A stretch of 64,000 nucleotides of DNA from Corythoichthys intestinalis (lineage: Eukaryota; Chordata; Actinopteri; Syngnathiformes; Syngnathidae), in the NCBI RefSeq assembly GCF_030265065.1, contig NC_080397.1, forward strand, positions 22,326,501-22,390,500, read 5' to 3'. Of the stretch, positions 1 to 10,506 are shown piece by piece. The translations under genes were made by a program, and so were the position numbers. Each line of letters begins with the position of its first letter. Within the stretch, counting starts at the first letter, position 1. Under the pieces are notes generated by a model, which searched no databases, was not told the DNA's origin, and saw only the letters and a list, made by a program, of their open reading frames with translations.

Positions 1-1220
1 CAGGCAGGTCCGAGATACTGTTGTGGAGAAGTTTAAAGCCGGATTTGGATACAAAAAGATTTCCCAAGCTTTAAACATCTCAAGGAGCACTGTGCAAGCC
101 ATCATATTGAAATGGAAGGAGCATCAGACCACTGCAAATCTACCAAGACCCGGCCGTCCTTCCAAACTTTCTTCACAAACAAGGAGAAAACTGATCAGAG
201 ATGCAGCCAAGAGGCCCATGATCACTCTGGATGAACTGCAGAGATCTACAGCTGAGGTGGGAGAGTCTGTCCATAGGACAACAATCAGTCGTACACTGCA
301 CAAATCTGGCCTTTATGGAAGAGTGGCAAGAAGAAAGCCATTTCTCAAAGATATCCATAAAAAGTCGCGTTTAAAGTTTGCCACAAGCCACCTGGGAGAC
401 ACACCAAACATGTGGAAGAAGGTGCTCTGGTCAGATGAAACCAAAATTGAACTTTTTGGCTACAATGCAAAACGATATGTTTGGCGTAAAAGCAACACAG
501 CTCATCACCCTGAACACACCATCCCCACTGTCAAACATGGTAGTGGCAGAATCATGGTTTGGGCCTGCTTTTCTTCAGCAGGGACAGGGAAGATGGTTGA
601 AATTGACGGGAAGATGGATGCAGCCAAATACAGGAACATTCTGGAAGAAAACCTGTTGGTATCTGCACAAGACCTGAGACTGGGACGGAGATTGATCTTC
701 CAACAGGACAATGATCCAAAACACAAAGCCAAATCTACAATGGAATGGTTCAAAAATAAACGTATCCAGGTGTTAGAATGGCCAAGTCAAAGTCCAGACC
801 TGAATCCAATCGAGAATCTGTGGAAAGAGCTGAAGACTGCTGTTCACAAACACTCTCCATCCAACCTCACTGAGCTCGAGCTGTTTTGCAAGGAAGAATG
901 GGCAAGAATGTCAGTCTCTCGATGTGCAAAACTGATAGAAACATACCCCAAGCGACTTGCAGCTGTAATTGGGGCAAAAGGTGGCGCTACAAAGTATTAA
1001 CTTAAGGGGGCCGAATAATATTGCACGCCCCACTTTTCAGTTTTTTATTTGTTAAAAAAGTTTAAATTATCCAATAAATTTGGTTCCACTTCACGATTGT
1101 GTCCCACTTGTTGTTGATTCTTGACAAAAAATTAAAATTTTATATCTTTATGTTTGAAGTCTGAAATGGGGCGAAAAGTTGCAAGGTTCAAGGGGGCCGA
1201 ATACTTTTGCAAGGCACTGT
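1..1220 (+). mobile_element. Tc1-type DNA transposon with IR/DR ends, left part cut by the window edge
   Basis: The element holds an open transposase (2-1000) followed by a right inverted repeat of about 215 bp. The repeat ends in CTTTTGCAAGGCACTG just before a TA. Two related direct-repeat boxes are visible in it: an inner one near 1006-1035 (GGGGGCCGAATAATATTGCA) and an outer one near 1189-1219 (GGGGGCCGAATACTTTTGCA). This is the IR/DR layout known from Sleeping Beauty-like Tc1 elements. The same repeat, inverted, flanks the transposase relic at 10507-11774, which confirms it as a terminal repeat. The left end is outside the window, so completeness cannot be judged. Confidence 0.93.
2..1000 (+). 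CDS. Tc1-family DD34E transposase, 5'-partial, open frame
   Basis: The frame is open from the window edge to TAA at 998-1000, giving about 332 residues. Family members are near 340 residues, so only the first few are missing. The frame continues upstream of the first visible valine codons because it matches the N-terminal part of the second copy (11382 downwards). An N-terminal helix-turn-helix region (KISQALNISRSTVQAI) and a GRPSKLS linker precede the catalytic core. All three catalytic positions are present: the Asp of [12 protein letters not shown], the Asp of FQQDNDPKH, and the Glu of DLNPIENLW. The product would bind the terminal repeats and cut and paste the element in the nucleus. No stop or frameshift is visible, which is rare among fish Tc1 copies. 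Whether it is active cannot be told from sequence. Confidence 0.95.
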   Translation, partial: RQVRDTVVEKFKAGFGYKKISQALNISRSTVQAIILKWKEHQTTANLPRPGRPSKLSSQTRRKLIRDAAKRPMITLDELQRSTAEVGESVHRTTISRTLHKSGLYGRVARRKPFLKDIHKKSRLKFATSHLGDTPNMWKKVLWSDETKIELFGYNAKRYVWRKSNTAHHPEHTIPTVKHGSGRIMVWACFSSAGTGKMVEIDGKMDAAKYRNILEENLLVSAQDLRLGRRLIFQQDNDPKHKAKSTMEWFKNKRIQVLEWPSQSPDLNPIENLWKELKTAVHKHSPSNLTELELFCKEEWARMSVSRCAKLIETYPKRLAAVIGAKGGATKY

Positions 1221-1227
1221 ACATACA

Positions 1228-1517
1228 TTTTCTCCCGCTTATCCAAGATCGGGTCGCGGAGGCAGCAGCTTCAGCTTGGAAACCTAGACCTCCCTCTCCC
1301 CAGCCACTTCATCCAGCTCTTCTTGGGGGCTCCCAAGGCATTCCCAGGCCAGCCGGGAGACATAGTTTCCCCAGCGTATCCTGGGGCGGCCTCCTCCCAG
1401 TCGGACCTGCCCAGAACACCCACCAGGGAGGCGCCCCCGAAGCATCCTGATCAGATGCCCAAGCCAACTCATCTGGCTCTTCTCAATGCGAAGGAGCAGA
1501 GGCTCTACTCCGATAAC
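1228..1517 (-). mobile_element. Rex3-type LINE, short 3' fragment
   Basis: On the minus strand this reads the extreme C-terminal part of the same LINE seen at 8779-10505 (GVEPLLLRIEKSQMSWLGHL, then PRIRWGNYVSRLAWE). It is truncated at its 5' side near 1517, the usual outcome of incomplete reverse transcription. It sits between the Tc1 end at 1220 and the second Tc1, whose outer 30 bp are missing at the junction. Confidence 0.82.
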
Positions 1518-1863
1518 CACCAACCAACCACCAATTGTGCAAGTTCTCCAACTTGAAAAGATTAGAGAGGCCTGTAATTGTCAACATGGGTAAACCTCAA
1601 CCATGAGAGACAGAATGTGGAAAAAAAACAGAAAATCACATTGTTTGATTTTTAAAGAATTTATTTCCAAATTAGAGTGGAAAATAAGTATTTGGTCACC
1701 TACAAACAAGCAAGATTTCTGGCTGTCAAAGAGGTCTAACTTCTTCTAACAAGGTCTAACGAGGCTCCACTCGTTACCTGTATTAATGGCACCTGTTTTA
1801 ACTCCTTATCGGTATAAAAGACCTCTGTCCACAATGTCAGTCAGTCACACTCCAAACTCCACT

Positions 1864-2885
1864 ATGGCCAAGACCAAAGAGCTGTCGAAGGACACCAGAG
1901 ACAAAATTGTAGACCTGCACCAGGCTGGGAAAACTGAATCTGCAATAGGTAAAACGCTTGGTGTAAAGAAATCAACTGTAGGAGCAATTATTAGAAAATG
2001 GAAGACATACAAGACCACTGATAATCTCCCTCGATCTGGGGTTCCATGCAAGATCTCACCCCGTGGCGTCAAAATGATAACAAGAACGGTGAGCAAAAAT
2101 CCCAGAACCACACAGGGGGACCTAGTGAATGACCTACAGAGAGCTGGGACCACAGTAACTAAGGCTACTATCAGTAACACAATGCGCCGCCAGGGACTCA
2201 AATCCTGCACTGCCAGACGTGTCTCCCTGCTGAAGAAAGTACATGTCCAGGCCCGTCTGCGGTTCGCTAGAGAGCATTTGGATGATCCAGAAGAGGAGTG
2301 GGAGAATGTGTTATGGTCAGATGAAACCAAAATAGAACTTTTTGGTAGAAACACAGGTTCTCGTGTTTGGAGGAGAAAGAATACTGAATTGCGTCCGAAG
2401 AACACCTCACCCACCGTGAAGCATGGGGGTGGAAACATCATGCTTTGGGGCTGTTTTTCTGCAAAGGCACCGGGACGACTGATCTGTGTAAAGGAAAGCA
2501 TGAATGGGGCCATGTATCGAGAGATTTTGAGTGAAAATCTCCTTCCATCAGCAAGGGCATTGAAGATGACACGTGGCTGGGTCTTTTAGCATGACAATGA
2601 TCCCAAACACACAGCCAGGGCAACAAAGGAGTGGCTTCGTAAGAAGCATTTCAAGGTCCTGGAGTGGCCTAGCCAGTCTCCAGATCTCACCCCATAGAAA
2701 ATCTCTGGAGGGAGTTGAAAGTTCGTGTTGCCCAACAACAGCCCCAAAACATTACTGCTCTAGAGGAGATCTGCATGGAGGAATGGGTCAAAATATCAGC
2801 AACAGTGTGTGAGAAGCTTGTGAAGAGTTACAGAAAACGTTTGGCCACCGTTATTGCCAACAAAGGGTACATAACAAAGTATTGA
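1864..2885 (+). pseudogene. Tc1 transposase, broken
   Basis: Translation starts at ATG 1864 ([18 protein letters not shown]) and reads a helix-turn-helix domain, then [12 protein letters not shown] with the first catalytic Asp. A CAG-to-TAG change at 2587 stops the frame just before HDNDPKH. A one-base loss near 2694 shifts the frame before the PIENLW motif. The tail ends in NKGYITKY and TGA at 2883-2885. This plain DNA-transposon gene is inactive. Confidence 0.92.
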
Positions 2886-2948
2886 GATAAACTTTTGGTA
2901 TTGACCAAATACTTATTTTCCACCATGATTTGCAAATAAATTCTTTAA

Positions 2949-4448
2949 AGGGATCCTCTATTTTTAAGACAAGTAATTCTTAGAAGATAAATGTTAGTAT
3001 CAGTTATAATAATTTGATATTAAAACCCCTCTTAATGTTTTTGTTTTAATAAAGTTTGTAAAATTATTTTAAGTGATAGGTCACCATTCTTGTTACATCG
3101 CAGTGCGTGACGTCACAGGTCCCGTTGACGAAATTCCAGCGTGTCCCTCGTTAGCTTTCCCAACATGTCGTCAGTTTTGGTCCTATTTGAACCAGATCTG
3201 AAAAGTGAAGAGCAGGACAGCACTGTCGGTCGTTCACAAGACGAGCTTCAGGGAAAAATGCGTGCAGCAAATACCTGATAAGACAAAAGTTGTGCAAAAC
3301 TGGTGATGCGAGAGAGTCCAGTTGGGAACTCTGGTTGGGAGCGAGAGCGTATGCTGTCCGGTTTTATTAGCAGATATTCAAGGTAAGCATATTGCGTTTT
3401 CAATATTAGCCCAATATAATTATGTAGATTGTTAGCATCCAGAGCTGTCGTGTGCTTTACATACAGTACAGGCCAAAGAGCACACCTTGTGTAATCCATG
3501 TCTTGTACATTGTAACGCGTGGTAGCTAGGATACGTGTATAAAAGTACCAAAAAGGGGAGAAGCTTCCACTATGCACATTTATTCACAAAAAATAATATT
3601 TCCACCTTGACCACTCTTCACTCAGGAGCTCAGCAGTAAGCAAACACGCGTTCCCTGACGAACTCCCAACATTGTTGTGAGGTCCACGTCAGAGTCACTG
3701 TCGTCACTGTAGCGTGCCATTGTGCTTTAATTATTTAGTATGATTTGGGGAAAACTCCCACAAAGAATTGTCAACATAAAAGATAGCAATAGTAATCCAA
3801 ATCCGCGTTTTTTACTCACTCGAAGATCCAGGAATTAGACCGATCCCATGGCAATGTCGCAGCCGTCGATTCCACAAAATAGACTGATCCGAAAAGCTGC
3901 TGTGGGACCGACGAATTTTAAAAAATGGACAGATCCGAAACCAATATTGCAGACGTGGTGGGACCGGCGGATCCAGAAAATAGACGGATCCCTTACTTGA
4001 CTGAGGATCCAGGAAAAATGTTCGGGCGCCAGTTGTAACGCGTGGTGGGTAGGGTACGTGCATACAGGGACCAAAAAGGGGGAGAAGCTTCCACTTATGC
4101 AGATTTATTCACTAAAAATAATAATTCTAACTTGACCACTCACTTCACTCCCCTTGTTTCCATTTGACTGGAAATTGCATCCAAAAGCAGCACATCATGG
4201 CATTTAACTTCGCGAGTTTAGGCAGCAATAAGCAATTGTTTAACACGCTACAAATTTGGAACGATACCAATTACGTCATCACTGCAAGCCCGCAAACCAT
4301 GGCGCCCATTGACGGTCAAAATATGGACTAAATATTATAAAATATTGCCACTGATTTAACATTTTATGTGTTTCTAACAACATATTTTAGTACAAGAGAA
4401 CAATTGTGGTTTATTAGAGCCTACATGTATTTAAGTTAGAGGATCACT
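2949..4448. mobile_element. 1.5-kb non-autonomous element flanked by TTAA, Kolobok- or piggyBac-like
   Basis: The ends are AGGGATCCTCTA on the left and the inverse of AGTGATCCTCTA on the right, each flanked by TTAA (2945-2948 and 4449-4452). The uninterrupted left repeat of the host Tc1 shows the empty site, which supports a real insertion. TTAA duplications with AGGG-like termini fit the Kolobok superfamily as I recall it. The duplication could also be read as up to seven bases (CTTTAAA), so the class is inferred. A short frame from ATG 3165 (MSSVLVLFEPDLKSEEQD) runs only to a stop near 3279 and is not recognised. Confidence 0.72.
3512..4145 (-). mobile_element. Miniature LTR-like element fossil with two about 110-bp terminal repeats
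   Basis: Two direct repeats, 3512-3618 and 4034-4145, are roughly 85% alike and begin TGTAACGCGTGGT on the plus strand. Read on the minus strand, the repeat at the right ends in ACA. Two bases later comes TGGCGCCCGAACA, the complement of the 3' end of tRNA-Lys, as in a primer-binding site. The roughly 400-bp interior shows no gag or pol motifs. It looks like an old, non-coding, TRIM-like derivative. Family is not assigned. No clear target duplication was found. Confidence 0.5.
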
Positions 4449-4608
4449 TTAAAAATCAAACAATGTGATATTCTGTTTTTTTTTTTCCACATTCTGTCTC
4501 TCATGGTTGAGGTTTACCCATGTTGACAATTACAGGCCTCTCTAATATTTTCAAGTGGCAGAACTTGCACAATTAGTGGTTGACTAAATACTTATTTGCC
4601 CCACTGTA

Positions 4609-5190
4609 TGTTTTTGGATGGGGTTTTTTCTTGTTAATTTAGAGGGCGTTTTGAGGTATTTAGAGGGTTAATTCCGTAGTGCCCACCCACGGACATGCTC
4701 TGCCCACTCAAAGAAAACTGGATGTAGTACTAACGGCAGTCTGGGCACCGGCTATGGTATCCCATTCATATAGTACTGATGTGTTATAAGTTTTAACCTT
4801 TGCATTGTTACATCCTCTTTCACCTTAAAAAAAACAAATATATATAACATTAAATGTTGGTTTTGTTCCTAGGGGGCGCTACACACTTTTACGCATATTT
4901 TTATTTTATTTTATTTTATTTTTTTACATGTTATCAAAGTTTTCACCAATGGTCACCTGGCTGTTGAGTTTTGTGAGTTATGAGGGATTCTGAGGGGGTC
5001 AAAGTAGGGCCCAAAGGGTCAGCGGGACAAAGAATGACTGCTAGGGGGCGCTACATAGTGTATTTGGAATTTGTCTTTACACGGTATCAAACATTGCACT
5101 TGTCTTGACCTGCCTGCTGATTTTGGTGCATTTTGAAGCATTATAAGGGGGTCAAATTGAGCTCAAAGTGGCTGCGGAACAAAGAATAAC
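4609..5190. repeat. About 180-bp repeat units of an interspersed fish repeat
   Basis: Two related units start at TAGGGGGCGCTACA near 4871 and 5043. Each proceeds through a block ending GGGGTCAAA and then a GGGACAAAGAATGACT-like block. Similar GGGGGCGC-type units lie at 48470-49340. No coding capacity is seen. I do not recognise the family by name. Confidence 0.55.
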
Positions 5191-5673
5191 TATAATAATA
5201 ATAATAAAACGGCAGAACCACAATAGGTTACCTAAAAAAAAATTTTTTTTTAAACATTGTCACCAGCATGTCCATACTGTTCAGTTATGGATGTGTTTTA
5301 AGTCAAAATCAAATCAACTTTTATTTGTTTCGACCTAATCAGAACAACAGTTATCTCAAGGAGAGAACAAAACATGTTTTAACGTGCCCCCCCAGGTAAG
5401 ACTAATGCCCACCCACACGTAGCATCCTGGTAACACGACTGATTACCTGTTTTCTATTTTTCTTTTTTTCATATTTCTATTAAGATACTTAGCCTTTAAT
5501 GAATGTCTCACGCTACATCATGAAACACTGTTATGGATAGATATCAATAATATTGTATATTTGGTCAAAGTTGGAGAGGCCAACTTCCTGTTGGCTTACT
5601 TCCTTACTTCATGTGACCCTCTTTCTCTTCTTTGCTCACACTAAGCGCACAAACCTGTAGAATATGACAATAC
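5191..5673. other. rnf122 intron sequence downstream of exon 2, no gene seen
   Basis: AT-rich sequence with a short (ATA)n run near 5192-5210. The stretch 5296-5380 (ATCAACTTTTATTTG, then CAACAGTTATCTCAAG) resembles a dispersed fish retroposon tail. I found no further rnf122 exon here. Confidence 0.4.
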
Positions 5674-5830
5674 CTGATGAAGTAACAGCAGAAGATGAGG
5701 CTGAGGATAAAGACGAAGATCCCTGTGCCAAAGATGACCATGTAAATGTTGAGCGGCAGGTCGTGGAAAGTGATGGGTGGCATGGCGCACGACTTGTTGG
5801 AATAATCCAGAGCCAGACCACAGAAGCAGC
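5674..5830 (-). CDS. rnf122: rnf122 coding exon 2 (transmembrane exon)
   Basis: On the minus strand the 157-bp exon is preceded by CATGTAG and followed by the donor GTATTG. It encodes residues 9 to 60, including NKSCAMPPITF and LPLNIYMVIFGTGIFVF, which closely match human RNF122. The stretch from about residue 38 to 60 is a single hydrophobic membrane segment, so the protein is a membrane-anchored RING-type E3 ubiquitin ligase (known for the family). The exon starts after the first base of a Gly codon and ends AG within the next codon, consistent with the 25-bp exon at 20065-20089. The RING domain exons are not in the window and should lie to the left. The nearest alternative, RNF24, lacks the NKSC and MPPI stretch. 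Confidence 0.93.
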
Positions 5831-7611
5831 CTACATGAGGACAGAGAAGTCACTTAAGAACGCGCATATGACATTTCCTTCCAGGGATCATAATTAGTCA
5901 TAATAATTAAACATTCTCAATTAAATTGCTAGGAAATAAATCTGAACATGTCAAGGGTATGGAAACAGGAAAGTGAATGGAGACAATGGGACAGTGGGTT
6001 CAAATGAACGGGACATCCAATGCTGTCAATGCAGGCGAATGAGGTCAAGGAAAAACAAATTTCAAGTTATCTCTGAGTACGCTTCATCCCATACGCCCTC
6101 CCTCAGAGTGATCAACCAACTATTGTTTTCAAGTCTTGAACTCCGCCACAAACAGATGGTGTTCTCATTACGAATGCCCTCCTCCTCCTCACACTTTACT
6201 TTGATGCGCAACCCCTGTGCGCTCTTTGCTCAAGTACGAAAGTGATCATCGCCATATCACCAAGGTTACAGGAAGTGCGCTGCAGGGGAAGGGGTGGGGG
6301 TTGCTGAGGACTAAAGATGGGAACCTGTGGGTGCCTCACGTTGTTCATGTCAACAATAATCACTGATTTCCTGATAGAACGCAGGTGTCAAACTCTAGGC
6401 CATTTTGTTAGCCCGACAGTACTCGATGAAAAATTGAGGACTACGCACATTGGAAACGTCTTCCCTTTTTAAACTTTAAACAAATTATTTAATTAATAAA
6501 CATTTTAATCACTTCAGAGTAGAAGTCGTGCAAGAAAAAAATACAGAATTATGAAGAAAAAATATGTACAAGTTGCATTGGAGTATGAATAACATTTTCA
6601 TGGGGAATTTCTTTTTAATTAAATCAATAACGAGAACAGATATTCTATTACGGAAACATTATAATATACTGTGATAAGTGACAAAGTGTGGAAACACTGT
6701 CATTGACTTTCACAGGCTGCTCTTGAGCTTTATGTATCACACAACTTCAAGAAACAGCTTACTATAGACAGCACACAGGCAGATCAGTAATTTAGATTTC
6801 TTACAGAGTCACGGTTGCCCTAACAAATTACCCATCAACCTCTGTGGACAGAACAGACCAATGAAAACAGCTTCATGCCACAGGCCTCCCAGCATTCATT
6901 GTGGCACTCGAGATACATTCAAAGTTCACATTCTGCGCTAATTATTTCTTCAGTTAATGTTCCAAATTTTTTCATTACTTGCAATTCATGCTATTTAGTT
7001 TGTTGTAATGTGATCATTTTCGGTTTCATATGACGCAAACAACTTTTTTCCAAGAACTCCATTCTTCTTCTATTTTTGGACGTCTTTTCAATGACGTGTA
7101 GAGAAATAAGTCGCACTATTCAGACGCAACTGAAGCAGCACTCGCAAGCCTCTACATCTAAATTTTGAACTCAAGATGACGAACCATTGCCTAAATGGAA
7201 CACTGAAGCCCTGAAACTTGAGATACTGTCCTCCTTAAAAGACGATATTGCTGGACTTATTAAGCATTAACTGCTATTGGAAATGCTATATCACCTTTTA
7301 AACTTGAGCTGTGGTCCGTGAAATGACTTAAAGTAATTAAAATACTTAGTGAGCGATAATGCTGCTATCGATCTTAAGTTGGCTAAGCTAACTGGCACTA
7401 TAAGAGACATTGAGGAGGCTCTCACCAGGTGCACGGATAACATAGCTGACATGGAAACAACTAATAGACCTCACTGCCAAATTTGCTATGCTTTAGGACA
7501 AATGTGAAGGAATACATTAAGACTTAAATCTCATCAGTCACATACGGATTTGAAAGACCTACTGTCACCATTTTTTCCACACTAATTAAATGACTGAATC
7601 TTGTCAAAAGT

Positions 7612-7740
7612 AGGGATGTCCTAATTACATATTTTTGCACCCAAATAAGAGTCAGCTTAATTTGAGGGTCAGCCAATACTGAGTCCCTATCGATACCTTG
7701 GCAATGTATTGAGACAAAAAGCACTTTCATGATATATCAT
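7612..7740. repeat. Fragment of a TAGGGATGTCC-type miniature element
   Basis: It begins TAGGGATGTCCTAATTACAT and continues into TTTTTGCACCCAAATAAGAG. The same start is seen at 60479 (TAGGGATGTTCCGATCTCAT, then TTTTTGCACACGAGTTTGAG). The shared first 120 bp show a dispersed family. No matching right end is visible. Confidence 0.5.
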
Positions 7741-7745
7741 ATATT

Positions 7746-7773
7746 GATATATATATATATATATATATATATA
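7746..7773. repeat. (AT)n microsatellite
   Basis: About 14 uninterrupted AT dinucleotides in the rnf122 intron. Confidence 0.9.
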
Positions 7774-8778
7774 CGGCGGAAAACACAGACATGGCGGAGA
7801 AAGCAGTTTCTACTCTTGCACACCTCTTTAAAATAAACTGCTGTATTTTAAGCCAAAACAATTGTCTGTATGCTGCCATATCAGTTTCATGACGCATTAA
7901 GCCCCCGAACAATTTTTAATTTGCCCATTTTACCCTGGAGACTCCCGTTTAACAGACACCGCGCAACCGATTTTGTTTCAACCCAGCCATAAAAAGAAGG
8001 TAAGTAATTAATATTTATCATTTGAAATGTATCAATTTTAGCTTAGAATCATTAATTGATGTTAAATATTTGGTTTAAAAAAAAAGAATTTACAAAATTA
8101 TTCACCTGCATATTTTAAACTTTAAAAATAAATTAGCTCACAATGAAAAAAATAATGTCTGTAAATAGGTCACAGATATGTACCTCATAACTACCGCTCA
8201 ATTGTATTTTTTTTTTTTTGTTTTGTTACTGTCGCGTTTTCCCAGATATTTTAGATTACAAATAATTGATCCAAACAAAGAAAAATTGAAAAAAAAAAAA
8301 AGTTTAAAAGGGTAAATATTTGAAAAAGAAAAATCTCAGCCACTCCTTGATGTCTGCAATTTCTGCATTGCGACCCTTGTCATTTTACCATGTTCCACCC
8401 ATAAAATCCTCAAAAAGTCCGGCTGTGGCCATTCACAGCCGTGTATTGACACTCGGTGATACATGTTACACGGAGTTTTTGGTCGAAACAGGGTAAGTAC
8501 GCGATAATATCGCGTTGAAATCATGGGTGTCTTTAATTATGCTCTCGCATGCTCTCACCTCAAGTTAGGGTTTAGGGGTTAATTTTTTTTTTTTAATGGC
8601 CTCCGGTTCAAAATTTTTATTTCCCCAGAAAATTGAGATTTTAAGCTTTCCAATGATATATCACATGTGCATATAGGACAATTTTGAAATTTGGCCAAAT
8701 TGGGGGTCTCAGAGCAGAACTTGAAGTCACCTGAGTGTTTTCCACCATATATATGCACACAGAGTATAAATAATTATA

Positions 8779-10505
8779 CCATCCATCCAGCCATTATCTT
8801 CCGCTTGCTCCGGAGTCGGGTCGCGGGGGCAGCAGCTTTAACAGGGAAGCCCAGACTTTCCTCTCCCAAGACACTTCAACCAGCTCCTCCGGCGGGATCC
8901 CAAGTCGTTCCCAGGCCAGCCGAGAGACATAGTCTCTCCAGCGTGTCCTGGGTCGTCCCCGGGGCCTCCCGCCGGTGGGACATGCTAGGAACACCTCTCT
9001 AGGGAGGCGTCCAGGAGGCATCCGAACCAGATGCCCGAGCCACCTAAACTGGCTCCTCTCAACGCGGAGGAGTAGCGGCTCAATGCCGAGTCCCTCCTGG
9101 ATGACCGAGCTTCTCACCCTATCTCTAAGGGAGAGCCCGTATACCCTGCGAAGGAAACTCATCTCGGCCGCTTGTATCCGGGATCTTGTTCTTTTGGTCA
9201 CGACCCACCGCTCGTGACCATAGGTGAGGGTAGGAATGTAGATCGACTGGAAAATCGAGAGCTGTGCCTTTCGGCTCAGCTCCTTCTTCACCACTACAGA
9301 CCGGTGCAGCGTCCGCATTACTGCAGATGCTGCACCGATCCGCCTGTCGATCTCTTGCTCCCTCTTACCCTCACTCATGAACAAGACCCCAAGATACTTG
9401 AACTCCTCCACTTGGGGCAGGATCTCATCCCCAACCCGGAGAGGGCACTCCACCCTTTTCCGACTAAGGACCATGGTCTCGGATTTGGAGGTTCTGATCT
9501 TCATCCCAACCGCTTCACACTCGGCCGCGAACCGTTCCAGTGAGAGTTGGAGGTCACGGCTTGATGAAGCCAACAGCACCACATCATCTGCAAAAAGCAG
9601 AGATTCAATGCTGAGGTCACCAAACCGGACCCCTCAACGCTTCGGCTGCGCCTAGAAATTCTGTCCATAAAAGTTATGAACAGAACAGAAGGGCAGCCTT
9701 GGCGGAGTCCAACCCTCACTGGGAACGAATTCGACTTACTGCCGGCAATGCGGACCAAACTCTGACACCGGTGGTACAAGGACCGAACAGCCCGTACCAA
9801 GGGGCTCGGTACCCCGTACTCCCCGAGGCACACGGTCGAACGCCTTCTACAGATCCACAAAACACATGTAGACTGGTTGGGCGAACTCCCATGCACCCTC
9901 GAGGACCCTGCAGAGAGTGTAGAGCTGGTCCACTGTTCCACGGCCGGGACGAAAACCACACTGCTCCTCCTGAATCCGAGATTCGACTTCCCGACAGACC
10001 CTCCTCTCCAGCACCCCTGAATAGACTTTACCAGGGAGGCTGAATGGAGGTGCAGAACATGGCCCACTCAGACTCGATGTCCCCCACCTTCCCCGGAACA
10101 AGGGAGAAGTATTGTCGGAGGTGGGTGTTGAAACTCTTTCTGACAGGGGATTCTGCTAGACGTTCCCAGCAGACCCTCACAACACGTTTTGGCCTGCCAG
10201 GTCTGGCCAGCATCTTCCCCCGCCATCGGAGCCAACACACCACCAGGTGGTGATCAGTTGACAGCTCTGCCCCTCTCTTCACCCGAGTGTCCAAAACATG
10301 CGGCCGCAAGTCCGATGACACGATTACAAAATCGATCATCGAACTGCGGCCTAGGGTGTCCTGGTGCCAAGTGCACATATGGACACTTATGTTTGAACAT
10401 GGTGTTTGTTATGGACAAACCGTGAAGAGCACAGAAGTCCAATAACAGAACACCACTCGGGTTCTGATCAGGGGGGCCATTCCTCCCAATCACGCCCCTC
10501 CAGGT
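8779..10505 (-). mobile_element. Rex3-type (RTE-clade) LINE, 5'-truncated
   Basis: On the minus strand the element runs from an APE endonuclease fragment (about 10028-10500) through reverse transcriptase to a 3' end with ATCC-type repeats at 8779-8790. The plus-strand segment AGAAGGGCAGCCTTGG at 9687-9702 matches the region used for Rex3 primers as I recall them. The 5' side ends at 10505, where it meets the truncated Tc1 copy. A (CATCCATCCA)-like tail is typical of this clade. Confidence 0.85.
8794..10493 (-). pseudogene. LINE endonuclease/reverse transcriptase, broken into several frames
   Basis: The 5' part reads [20 protein letters not shown] and then [12 protein letters not shown], the C-terminal part of an APE endonuclease. 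Next come reverse transcriptase blocks VRVGLRQGCP and LLFADDVVLLAS (catalytic ADD, near 9585). The longest clean frame (8794-9582) gives the thumb and the 3' tail, with RRVYGLSLRDRVRSSVI and WLGHLVRMPPGRLP. At least three frame changes separate these blocks, so no functional protein is made. Confidence 0.85.
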
Positions 10506-10506
10506 C

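Larger units (their letters stand above)
1525..4608 (+). mobile_element. Older Tc1-type transposon split by a 1.5-kb insertion
   Basis: The left terminal repeat (from about 1525) and the right one (about 4453-4608, ending GGGGCAAATAAG in reverse) are inverted copies. Both contain the segment beginning TTGACAATTACAGGCCTCTC or its complement. The left repeat lacks its outermost 30 bp, where the Rex3 fragment abuts. The right repeat is interrupted at a TTAA by the element at 2949-4448. Without the insertion the transposon would be about 1.6 kb. Confidence 0.88.
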
